Below are positions 1-12,613 of a stretch of 64,000 nt of DNA, piece after piece (the first letter of the stretch is position 1; each line of letters opens with the position of its first letter). The position numbers and the translations under genes were made by a program. The notes under the pieces are model-generated. The model was not told the origin of the DNA. It worked only from the letters and a program-made list of their open reading frames with translations, and searched no databases. Location: assembly GCA_009760885.1 (NCBI GenBank), contig CM019708.1, positions 1,550,001 through 1,614,000 of the forward strand. Reading direction: 5' to 3'. Source of the DNA: Achatina immaculata. Lineage: Eukaryota > Mollusca > Gastropoda > Stylommatophora > Achatinidae.

Positions 1-113
1 TACTATCTCACTCTGTTATCACTGAGAATGAAGAGGCTGATTTTTGCAAGGAATGACTTTCTGTCACCAAATGGACAGAGAAGATGGGTCTGGATCTTCA
101 AACTTCAGACTGG
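1..113 (+). CDS. DCDC1: DCDC1-like exon 1 in window (5' partial), ricin-like segment
   Basis: Frame 1 is open from the window edge and reads through [17 protein letters not shown], a ricin-type QxW-like strand. A GTGGAG donor at 114 leaves two bases of a glycine codon, which the exon at 506 completes. The left boundary is uncertain: an acceptor inside the first 50 bases (for example the AG at 25-26 or 50-51) is possible, so the exon may be shorter than drawn. Confidence 0.5.
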
Positions 114-3100
114 GTGGAGTTTGTATGAAGATAAACATCATCTCTTGGTTATTTGGTGAAATTTTTCTCTAATGATATGAATCACCATATTAGCTTCATG
201 ATGGTTTTTGGATGAGAGAGTACAATGAGATTCTGTAGAGCAGGAGCAAATACAAAGAAATGACACCTGTCTTGCTATGTAGGAAAGGAAAAGGGGCATT
301 CATGCCAAATATTTGTTGTTAATAATTGGGTTATAATTTTATCTTCCTTTTTTTAACCCAAAGTAACAACATAAATGTTTTAAATGAGTTTCTCTGTTTT
401 TTAAAATAGAAAAATCTTGTTTTTATGGATCTCACAATTATTCCCCCCTTTTGCAGCTTGTCATGATTGTTATTATGTATTTGTTTGCTCTTTTAATACC
501 TAGAGTGGTCACATTTACTGCAAGGCAGCTCCACAACTTTGTCTGGCTGTAACTAATGCCAGAGTGAATGAAAGACTGCTCTGTAAGGACCTTTCTATAG
601 ATGGGTTTGCTGTCTGCATGCAGAGTAGGTTGTCTAGCAACCCATGTCAGGTTTGGAGATGTACACCTGATGCAACAATATACTGTGAGGTAAGCACCAG
701 AGACAGCTAAGGATGGATTAGGAAAGGAAATTTTGAAATACAGTGTGAGGTACTTCTTGTCACTGAACTGCAAAGCAAGAGAAATTATATTTTCTGAATC
801 CTTACTGCAATGAACCATTCTTTCCAAATCTTTGTTTTACAAGAAAAGCGCCATGAATCATACTTTCCTATATCAGAATGAACCATACTTTCCTATCCTA
901 ATTCCCACTGTACTACAATTGCAGATGAACTATGCCTTCCTAATCCCCATTTCAATATTTGGCTGCCTGATTATAGCAAATTTGATTAATGCACTAGTCT
1001 CTCGAGCAAGGTGGGTGGTTGAAGTCTGTCTGGAGATACCTGAATCAACCAGGCGTAGAGATGGATATCTAATTCCTCTTAGAAGTGGCAAGTTACTGTG
1101 TTGACCAAAGCATTCTCTACTGTGCTGACAGGTCAAGGAAAACATGAACATTAATAACATATCTCCTAGGTGCTTCATGTTATAACAGGGCCACCTTTAC
1201 ATTTTTACCATTTCTTCTGTATAACAAAAGTAGGATGAATTATAGTGCCTTAATCCTTATTGATCCTTATTATTATAAACAGCTGAGAAACACATAAATG
1301 CCTTTGAATGTAAATGCAACAGAAGAGCCTTGAAGAAGGTTGGTTAGTAAGGAAGATTAAACAGAGAAAACTTAAATATTTTGGACACATTAAACAACAT
1401 GATAATTTAGAGAAGACAGTCATGGAAGGGTACATAATGGGAAAAAGAAAGAAAGGACGACCAAAGCAAAGATGGCTGCAAGACATCGTTGATGACCTGT
1501 GAATGGATGCATCAGCTGCAGGGCATCTTGCTTACAATTGAGAGCCCTACAGGGACATGCAAATGACTGACTAACTGACTGACTGAATCTTTATTGTACC
1601 CCAAAAGTTGTGTGGCTAACAAAGACAAATTGTGTCATGATTTTAATGGAAATGCATATTTTAGAGTGATGGCCAACAAAATTCAAATAATCCGCCTTCC
1701 ATGATTTAGATTTATGATTTAATGTCCGCAGCAAAAGTTTATTGCATGCATAGGTGATACGTAAGATGACATTTTTTGGTCTTGAAAAATATTTCTGAAG
1801 CAAATGGATGTCAGCTGTTACAAGAAGCTACTGAACATCATTTTACTGAGAAACTTCTGTCTTGGCTGGTTCTAATATTTGATTCACAGCAGTAACAAGT
1901 GATGTTTATGAATCAGCTCACCATCTTTGTGTTTACATTTCTTTTTGTCTTGTTAAATTAGCAAAAGATACAGATCATTATCATCATCTCCTTTCAGTCC
2001 CTTGAAACCAGGGGCACGGATAAAGGCTTTCCAGTCATCCCTGCTCTTGGAATTATTCTCTACTTCCTTCCATGTGCCTCCCTTGTCTCTGACCACTGTC
2101 ATAAGTTTTCTTCTCCAAGTAAGTCTAGGTCTTCCTCATTTTCTGTTTCCTTGAGGATTCCATGTCAGTGCCTGTCTTGCTAGTGTCAGGTTAAAGGATA
2201 TAGATACATGCATATAAATATTTATGAAGTATTTATTGATCTCCAAGAGAAAGCTGCTGATCTTAAAGTTTTGATTGTTTAAAATGAGTGTTTTTTTTAA
2301 GCCATGAAAAACAGAATAGGGGTGACATGAGAATGAGATGCAAAAGGTTAATACCAAAAATATATTCATACTACTTGTGCCAGGTTAACAGTTATTTGAA
2401 TACATTATTGTTAACATCTCTATAAGGCTTACCCTAATCTGCTGTTGACTTGTCTTGGAAACAAGAGAGGGAATGATGATGATGCTGTACAAAACACCTT
2501 TACAACTCTCTTTGTTGTGGCTGATCCTCTTCCAAAATCAGCTAGGAGTCCTCAGAGGTATAACTGCTTAATTTTTATGAGAACAAAGATATATTACATT
2601 TTTTAATGTTTAAATTTTAAATATTTTGTCATAATGATTAATTTTTTTATGGATGGATCCATATGTAAGATGATGCTAAATTTTAATTAGATTTTCAGTA
2701 AATATCTTACTGTATGTGCTTATATGGGAAATGTTTCTAAGAACTTATGCAGTATCTTTGTTCCCAATTGAGCACTATTCATATTTGTATTTGAACGTGG
2801 CCATCTGAAAATTTAAATGTTTGCCCGAGTATTAAAATCTTATTTTCAATACATCCCAACTTTTTAAACAAATTAGTTCTAATGATTAAATTTGATCAGT
2901 TTTCAGCGGTTTAACTCTTCCCATGCCACAGAAAAAAAACGCAGACGTTCCCATCTGTGCCACACAAAAAGCATGGGTCTTGATATGTATGGGGGTATAG
3001 TTGTAAAAGTGAATGTACAAAGTATTTCTACTTTAAAAGTATACATATTATGCATGAAAATAACTGTAAATGTAAGATTTCATAAATGAAGAGTTTTTTT

Positions 3101-6100
3101 AGGAAAAAACCAGTAGTGTGATGATTTTAGCTGATAATTGTGTACTGCTTACCATCGGCAATGCCTAGATACAATGTTTACCATCAGTGATTTCCAGATC
3201 TACTTAAATTTTCATCTGATCTCATCGTGTGGTGGCATTCTCACTAAAATAATGTCTGAAATAACCTTCTAACTACTTCTCCAGTCCATTTAATAGGTCT
3301 AGATGTACTTGGGGTACATTCAGGAACAGTGGTCTATAGGACATGTCATTATGCTTCTGAAATCACAATAAATACTGAAATTTCTCCATTAAAAAGATTG
3401 ATTTCACTCGGTTGTTAGCTACACTTTGGACTGAACTATGAAAGGTCACCAGACATGCGCAGATAAATTGTGCACAATTAAAAGTTACACTGGTTTTTTG
3501 CTGCAATGAAGCAAACCTCGCTGTAACGAGGATGGCAGTCATCAGACTAACCGGAAGGCCTCACTATAACGAGGATGGCAGTCACTAGACTAACCGGAAG
3601 ACCTCGCTATAGCGAGGATGGCAGTCCGTGAGTTAAAGTAATTTTTGGGGTGATTAACATTTTTGAATATCTAGTGCAGCCTTTTTATTTTCTCATGATT
3701 GGTGCAGAAAAAGTTTTGAAGTAAAAACAAAAGAATAGTTTAGACCACATTTGCTGCAGAAGCAAATAAAGACAAATGAAAACAATTTCACAGATTTGCC
3801 TTCAAGCAAGAGAGTTTTCATAACATTGGTCAGTGGAAGAAAACAGAGCATTCTAATCCTGAGTGGAACAAGCTGGCATTTTCCTGGCCTGTCCGAGCAA
3901 ATGGAGAACTCAACAGAGTAAGACAAGGACTTCTGTCCCTTAGATTCCAAGAAACATAAGTTGCTGTAGTTTTCCTTCCATGTTTTTGTATTATCCTTGA
4001 CATTTTATTCCAAGATGTTTTTTCTTTTTACATCCTTTATAAAAACTTTTCTTTAGAATGTAAATTTTTAGTCAGTTCTCTTAAACCTTTCTCTTTGAAG
4101 GCAGCCTCTGTTGCTCTCTCTAGACTTGTCTCAGATATGTCTTGTGATTTTGCCTTCATGTTGTTTGATTCTCTCATGTCATCTTTCATTGTTGACTGCA
4201 TATCAAGGACTGTTCTGTTTTAATGTTCTCTCCTTTAAGAAATAAATAATAAATACACCTTTTTGTGAACATTTTTTAAGCTTTCTACTACTTTGTTTTC
4301 CTCCCTGATTTTTTTCCATGTCTCTTTCTCTGTAAGCTGTTACTCTTCAGGTAATTTGTAGTATGGACCTTGCAATACAAATTGTGCTTGCTACTGCTTG
4401 GCAGACTATACAAATCCAACATTGGTAGAGTCAGCCATGAGACAAGCTGCTCAACAAAACCCTGAACAGTTGATATCTGACTGCTTCAAAACTGCCTCCT
4501 TAGATGAAAACAGCCTATATCAATGGTTCCAAATTGGTGGTCCTTGGACCCTGGTCTGTGGAACCTTCTGTGGAGATCCATGACAAAGAAATAAAGTTTT
4601 TTTTTATTTAACTATGAAATGTTTAACAACTGATGTTTCGGCGAATCCTGTGTGATATGGAAAGAACTTTTTTTTCATGTTTTTCTGATGCGCATGGTTT
4701 TGCAGCCTTGATGACATTATGATGGTGTTCTACAGTTGGACATTTAAAGCACATAGCTACCACACAGATATGAAACTTTTCCAAAGTATGGGGATCAGTG
4801 GCCTGGAATATGAGACAGCATGGGGTCTGCAGACTTTTGATAATTGGGAACCACTGCTCTATATTATAGTACTAGAAGTCATCTGCTTGCCTGATACTTG
4901 TTTTTTCTTTTCTTTTCTTAGTCTGATATATTTTCAGCTAGTTTATTACTTTGTAATCTAATGATCTCCAGCAACCTATGTTTCTTTCTGTCTCTGTTAC
5001 CAGCTGATATATGTAATCTTCCAAGGTGGGGTCTGCCCTTGGTAGCATTGTTGCTTCCTTTTCACATCAGTACTACAGACTTCATGCACTAGCTGAGATC
5101 CTCCTTCCATGGAGTATCTAAGAACATGTCTGGAGTGCAGTGATCATAATTATTCATCTTTAACGTTTAATAAGATCCCTTTCCTTCTGTTATTTCTCAT
5201 ATATGCCTTCCCTGTCTGTTTATTTCTGCTTGTTTCCCCTCACTCCACTTCTGCTTTCTTGTCTGACAGATTTTTGTCTGATGGGTACAAAATATGTGTG
5301 TCATGTGACCCATCCTTTCCAGAACATTGTCTCTCTAACTGCACTCCTGAATGCAATGTAATCTTAAGCAAGTTGACCAGCATCTCACAATGACATAGTC
5401 AGACTTTCTGTGATGTCCTTTGTACACCTGCGATGAAGTTGTCCCTTTCCCCTTTTGCTGGGCACTTTGCCTTCTGCTGTCAGCCTCTCCAAACCATTGT
5501 GTCTCTTGATGTGGCCGAAGTATCTCTTCTTTCTAGCTCTGATGGTGTTTACAAGCCGGTTTTCTATAACACCTAATACTGTCAGTATCACTTTATTTGA
5601 TTTTCGTTCAATCCATGATAGTGTAAGCCCTTCTGTAACATTTCATTTCAAATGTAGTTCTCTTTCTAGTTATTTTGTTAAGTTTCCATGTTTTGCATCC
5701 ACATGTTGCCTGAGGAATATATAAGCTCTTAGTAAACAAAATAGGAGAGGTAATACAATCTGAATTATCACACAGTTTTTACTGTATAAATGATTTAGTT
5801 TCTTGTGTACTGACAACATTCCATATTTTGTTTATTGCAGGATTATGATTGGCCAATGGAAGGGTTTATCATGCCATATGCACCTCCATTACAAAAAGCA
5901 GAAAACAGACAGGGATTCTGTGGTGGTAAGTAAATAATTTCTTTTTCTTTTGCTGTTGTCTTGAGAATGGTAATATGGATGCTGTCATATTTATGTATGT
6001 TCAGTCTGGATATTGTCTTTATATTTAATCAGATACAAAGCAGACAAGTTTAGAGATGCCAAGAGTTTACTAGGAATAGTAAAGGTAAAAATGAAAGGTA

Positions 6101-9100
6101 AAATTCCCATTTCTGTGCCATTAAGCCGTATTGGGGCACAGTGTTAGGTCTGTATTTCCACTAAGGATAATGCAATATAGAAATGTATTTAAAACTTTTG
6201 ATTGACCAATGAAGCATCATATATAATTGTAAACATGTTAAAAATTGTGTGGAGTACCTCTGTGCTGTCAGCTTAAGAAACCTGTCTAGCACAAATAGAA
6301 AAAACCCACTGCATAAAAAAACCTGAACTGTAACGTTATTTTCTCTTATAGTGACACCTCTGAGACTGAGAGTCTTAAGGAACTTTGAAGCCAATGAAGA
6401 CCTGGCCATTGCTGTGGTTGCTCCAAATCTAACGAATGTCAGTTGTAACTTTGAATGACTGTTTGTCTGCATTTCAGTCATCTTTTTAAACATATTGTCT
6501 TCTTATTGTAAGAGGATAACAGAGGCAGGGAGAGAGATAAATTTAGTTAAGCTTTTTACCTCTGAAAATGGTGAGCAAGAAAAAGAAAGACAAAATATAT
6601 TTTTAATGAAAGGAAATACGTGTAAAATAATGAGAGTGAAGTTGTATGGTGAACATGAAATTGGGGAAATGAAGTGAACACATGTTACACCAGAATTTGT
6701 CAGTTTGGGATAAAGACAGGTCATGTAAAACTAAGAATTTAACTACATTTAAAAGAAAAAAAAGCAGACTATGTCCAGGCATTTTATCCTTCAAAAAAAA
6801 AAAAATCCATATAAACAGAATCTGAGGAAAACTAAAAAAACATGAACAGAAAATATGAGAAGTTGGGAAAGAGGCAGATGGATATAGAAAAATCTGGTGT
6901 GAATAACAAGAGACAGGAAAAAAAAACTTCAATTGAATTGCCTGAAAGCTAGCTTTTCTCAACTTAAAATAAATTAAATATTATTATTACTGTTATTGCT
7001 ATTATTATTATTACTATTATTTTTACCATTATTACTACTATTATTATTATTATTAATATTACTGTTATTATTTCTTGGTATTAGTATTATTATCCAGTTT
7101 GCTACATTCTTGTAAATCTTCAATGCTCAGTGTTAGGTAAAAAATGATGAAATAAAGAACTCAGTGAGATATTGAAAATATTCACCGAAAAGAGAAAAAA
7201 AAAAAGAATAAATCCCATTTCTGTGGCCACAGTTGAAAGGCTTAGCAAAGAGTGTTACAACAAAATGTTCCTGAAAAAAAAACTCCCAAAAAACAAAAGC
7301 TGGAAAATAAAACAAGAAAAATGATTTAATGACACCATTTAATTAGATTAGCAGAAACATTTTCCAATAAATTTTCAGGATTGCACAAGATAGTTATAAG
7401 TGGTGATAGTATATCAGACCTTCAGTGAAGAAAATCTGGAGGAATCATTAATATTTTGATGTGCTGATTTAAATATTTAGAATCGTTCACATTATGTACC
7501 TGTTTATTATATGCTGTTCAAAAAAAGAAACATACGATGTTGCGATTTAAACTGAAGTTTGCTGATCAGACAAGGGCAAATTGCCTGAAATGTTCACTTG
7601 GACATCAACTTCACGTGCTGACCTGAATTGTTACTCAGCAGATGATTCATGAGCACAGAAAAGTGACACTAGTCAAAACAGCATTTTTTACAAAAACTCA
7701 TGACAGGTTCATTTCCTTACTGAAAAACTCACTGACCATGTTATTGAATGCCTATAAAAGACTGATGCTCCTTGAATCAATTCATTTGAAAATTCAGTGC
7801 GCAAGTATGGTTCATCTCACTACAGAACAATGACTCATCATCATTGGATGTTTACAGACTGGACAGTCACAAAGTGTAGTGGCCAGACAATTTAATGTGG
7901 CTAGAAGCACCATTAATCACCTTTGGAGACAATTTCAAGAAACTGGCTCAGTTGCAGACCATCCACGCAATCACAACTCATGACCCATAGTCACAACTCC
8001 TGCCACTTCATACGGCTGCATCACCTCAGGATTGGATTTGCATCTGTGTCCTCAATAGTCCAGTCAATGATAGCAGCTCGCTGAATTTCACATTAAACGG
8101 TCAGGAACCGGCTGCACTATGCTGGTCTTTGGGCTAGAAGACCCTACAGGGGTCCTGTTTTACAGACCAGCATCGCCAGAGCCGACTGCAGTGGGCGAAC
8201 CAGCATCATCAATGGACCGTTGTGAATGATTGGAGAAGTTGGTTTAGTGATGAATCATTCTTTCTGCTCCAGCAACACACTAGACAGAGAAGAGTTTACC
8301 ACAAAGTCCATAAGCACTACCCCTAGAACTGCGTGGATGAGGCTCCTCCATATTGTGGTGGAGGTGTACTAGTGTGAGGGACAATCAACTTCATGGGAAG
8401 AAGTGACCTGGTACAAATTGAAGGATGCCTGAATGCCCAACAATATATCGCTGAAATTTTTCTTCCTGATGTCCTTCCACTTCTGGCTGCATCAGGGTCG
8501 ATTTTTAAGCAGGATAATGCTTGACCTCATGTGGCACAACTCACCACCCAGTTCCTCACTGACAACAATGTCCAAACCATTCTGTGGCCATCCATTTCAT
8601 CAGACATCAACCCAATAGAACATTTATGTGATGAACTCAACAAACAAGTCTGCCAACGAGATTTGGTGCCAACCAATCTCCGATAGTTGTCTATTGCACT
8701 GCAGGAAGAGTTGGCAGCCAGCCCACAATAACAGATCCAACGGCTAATCAGATCCATGTCGAGGAGATGTTATTCTCTGATACAGACCTTACTGAAACGG
8801 AGGCCTCAGTCACAAAGAATAAAAGTCCAAACCAAATTTAATGAACGTCATTTCATTGTCAAAGTCTTAAGGTTTCTTCATGCTAAGACTGAAACATTAA
8901 TTCCATAAAATAAAATTTTCATACAAGTTTTAAATTTGGTTTCCATTACAACTACAGTAGTGTTGCATTTCTTTTTTTGAACAGTATATGTCTGTAAAAT
9001 TGGTAGACTTTCAGTAATGTATTAAATAATATATGAAATATTATATGGAAATAGCAGGAGACCTCTTTTGTACAACTTTGGTAGATAATGAAGGTCAAAC

Positions 9101-12100
9101 TAGAAGATAAACAGACTGACAAGTGATCTGGTACAGCCAAAACTGGACCTAGCTATACAGATGTGACATGTCACCTTAGTTAGATATGCAGATCAAATAA
9201 TATAATCAGTCATGAGACATGCTGCTGTTACCAGCTGACATCCACTGCTTCACCACTGCACTCGAAAATGATTCTGTCACTAATTAATAAAACATTTTTA
9301 GTGTCTTAAATGTACCTATTTGTAAAAAATTGTTTTTGCTTTAGTATTGAACTTTAGACATAGTAGCAATTTTTTTATACATGCATTGTATTAATTATTA
9401 CCCAGACGTCAAAAAACAACGCCAGGAAAGGGACATCTAGAAAACAAAATAAAAACAAGAAGCAGCAAATAATAGCAGAGGATTATGCAGACAATGATCT
9501 AGACAGAATGGATATGACAAAAGCTGAGGCAGAGTTTCAAATGGTGAGAAGTGACCAAAACCTTTATGCATCTTTTGTTGCTATTTGTTTCATTATCAGT
9601 ATCACTGTTAGTAATATCTACATAAATCATAATAATACCTAAATAATATCCAAATCATTCATTATAATCTGACAAATTTGTATTAAAGCAATAGAGAAAA
9701 ACAACAGTCAACCCATTCTTTAGATTAAACTAATTTAGACTTTGACATTACAAATATCTATACTTTTTATATAGCAGAAATACATACAGATACTTATATT
9801 CACACACACATAAATACATAGACATACATGAATATACATATACACTTATACAAACACAAACATTACTCACATATATACACACATGTACACATATTCATAC
9901 ATGTATCCATGTACACACAGTCACATGTGTTTTAGGAAGGCATACAGCCAATCTCAAACAGACATTGGCGAAGTTTGAAGATATAAGAAGGAATATTGCT
10001 TATGAGTTTTACATGAGTTCCAAAGGTGGGCAGCTGAGTAAGAAAAGCTTTGTTTGAGCATGTCAAGCCTTGGTTTTGGGAGAAAACTATTTAAACATTA
10101 ACTGTTTTGGATTGAATTTGAACTGTGACCATAAATGCATTGTGCAATAGAAGTCTGTGTTGAATAGAAATATCTTTTTGAGGTGTAGAATGCCAAGATG
10201 TTTGTTCTTATTTGTAATATGTGCTACATGTTTGTCGTCTGTACACTGTACTGCTTGTGAAATGAGTAAAACCTTTTCATGGAGCAATCATCCCAGACTG
10301 TGGAACAGTGATCCAATTGTGTATTTGTGATATGTAGTATATTTTCGTAGTGTCTGTTTCAGTAAGATGTTTCATTTGGCAAATGGTAAACTTTTTGCAC
10401 AGTGAATCTGATTAGATTGTCCACATAACGATTTCAGATGAGGCGGTGGTCAATCATGAGACCCAGATTTTTATATTCACTAACATTGTCAATGGAAAAG
10501 AACTGTATTCATACCACTGCCAAAAAAAAAGGGTAACTTGAAATTATGCACAAACTACAGAACTGTTGCCCTGATTAGCCATGCTAGTAAAATTCTGTTA
10601 AAAATCATAATGGGTAGACTTTGTAAGAAAACAGAAAAAGTCAATATGGTCCAAGCTGGTTTCAGGCAAGGAAGAGGATCAAGAGATCATATATTCAATA
10701 TAAGATTAATAATAGAGAAATGTAGAGAATTTAATGTGAATCTATATTTATCTTTTATAGACTATTCAAAGGCATTTGATTGTGTACAACACCAGAAACT
10801 TTGGGAAATAATGGAAAAAATGGTATTTCCAACACATTTGATACAATTAATATCACTGCTGTATCTAGACCAACAAACAGCAGTAAGAATAAATGGTGAA
10901 ACAATGACTTGGTTTGACATAAAACAAGGGGTCCGTCTGGGGTGCATATTGTCACCCTACTTATTTAACTTGTATACTGAAAATATAATGAGGAATGTTA
11001 GAGAAGATGTAGACAAAGAATATTACGATGCCATAACAATTGGAGGTTATGAAATACCAAAGATTAGATATGCTGATGACACAGTATTATTGTCCACAAC
11101 ACAAAAAGGAATGGAAAAACTAATTAAGTCAGTCCGTAAGAATAATGAAGAGCAAAACCTCTTTCTTAATGCAAAGAAAACTAAATTGATGACAACTGAG
11201 AAAACATATAAGGCAGCTGAAATATATATCAGTGAGGAAAAACTGGAAGAAGTGGAAAGTTTTGAATATCTTGGATCACTACTAACTAATAATGGAGATA
11301 CAATGAGGGAAATAGAGGACATCTATCGTTCTTCAAAAAGTAAAACAACTAAAGAAACAGACAGAACTACAAAAATAAGATTTTTAAGGGCATGCATCTT
11401 TCCCATCGCAACATATGCCTGTGAGACCTGGACACTTAACAAAACAGCTGAGAAACATATAAATGCCTTTGAATGTAAATGCTACAGAAGAGTTCTTCAA
11501 ATATCATGGACACAAAAAATAACAAATATACCCATACTACGAGAACTTAATATTGAAGAAGGCCGGTTAGTAAAGAGGATTAAAGAGAGAAAACTTAAAT
11601 ATTTTGGACACATTAAATGTCATGATAATCTAGAGAAGACCATCTTGGAAGGTTAATAATGAGAAAAAGAAAGAAAGGAAAACCAAGGTGAAGATGGCTG
11701 CAAGACATCGTTGATAATCTGTAAATGGATGCATCAGCAGCAGGGCATCTTGCTTACAACCGAGAGGCCTACAGGAGTGTTGTTAGGGAGGCAAAGTTCC
11801 ACAAGGGACATGCAAATGACTGACTAACTGAACATTGTCAACCTGTGAAGTTCTAGCATGGAGATGTACTGTTGCTGCCTGAGGAAATGACATTGTACGC
11901 TGATTGTAAACAAATGTTAGACTATCTGTAGTTACTGGTGCTGAGTAGCATTAATATCTTGTTGCTAATTTCATCAAATTCTGCTGTGTTGTTATTTAAT
12001 GATAAAAGATAATTGTAAACCTCACTAACTGACAGGAAAGGAATACTAGATTGCTTTAGATTTGCACAATTACTACCTATGAAGGTCAGTATTGAAGATT

Positions 12101-12567
12101 TTAAGATATTAACTTCTTCTCTGAAGTGGTCGCTGAGCTCATCACAAGCAGGTGCATAAGTATAACTCTGTAAGTCAACTGTTTTCTTTTGCTTACATCC
12201 TTCCCATGATGTTAAACTTTTTGCTTACTAGAATGTTTAATTGCTTTCCAGACAGACTTTCAGTCTGATTTCTTCTGAATTAAATATTTTTTCTTCTGCT
12301 GCCTAATTAAATATTGAACTTGCTTTCTGAGTAATTGACAGCTATCAGATTCCATATATTTGTAGCCTTGATCTCTTTCCTGGTCTCTTATTAGAATTTT
12401 TAGTGCTTTGCTCTTCTGCATCATTCTGCCTTTTTTCAGCCAAAAAGTAAACACCAATCAAAAATCATTTCAAAGCATGACTAAAGTCTCCTATGGCTCA
12501 AAATGATTAGATTAGCCCAATTTTCTTGAAGCAGAAGTGTAGTCCAAACAAAATCTGGTATCTTAGA

Positions 12568-12613
<46 letters not shown>

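Larger units (their letters stand above)
690..5840 (+). other. DCDC1-like intron 2 (5.2 kb), repeat-bearing
   Basis: No host exon recognised. It contains a SINE-like repeat (975-1240), three LINE 3' fragments (1280-1590, 1975-2205, 5390-5725), a TTAA-flanked MITE (2911-3636) and an unidentified repeat near 4380-4610. The stretches 2210-2910 and 3640-4370 are AT-rich with nothing I can name. Confidence 0.6.
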
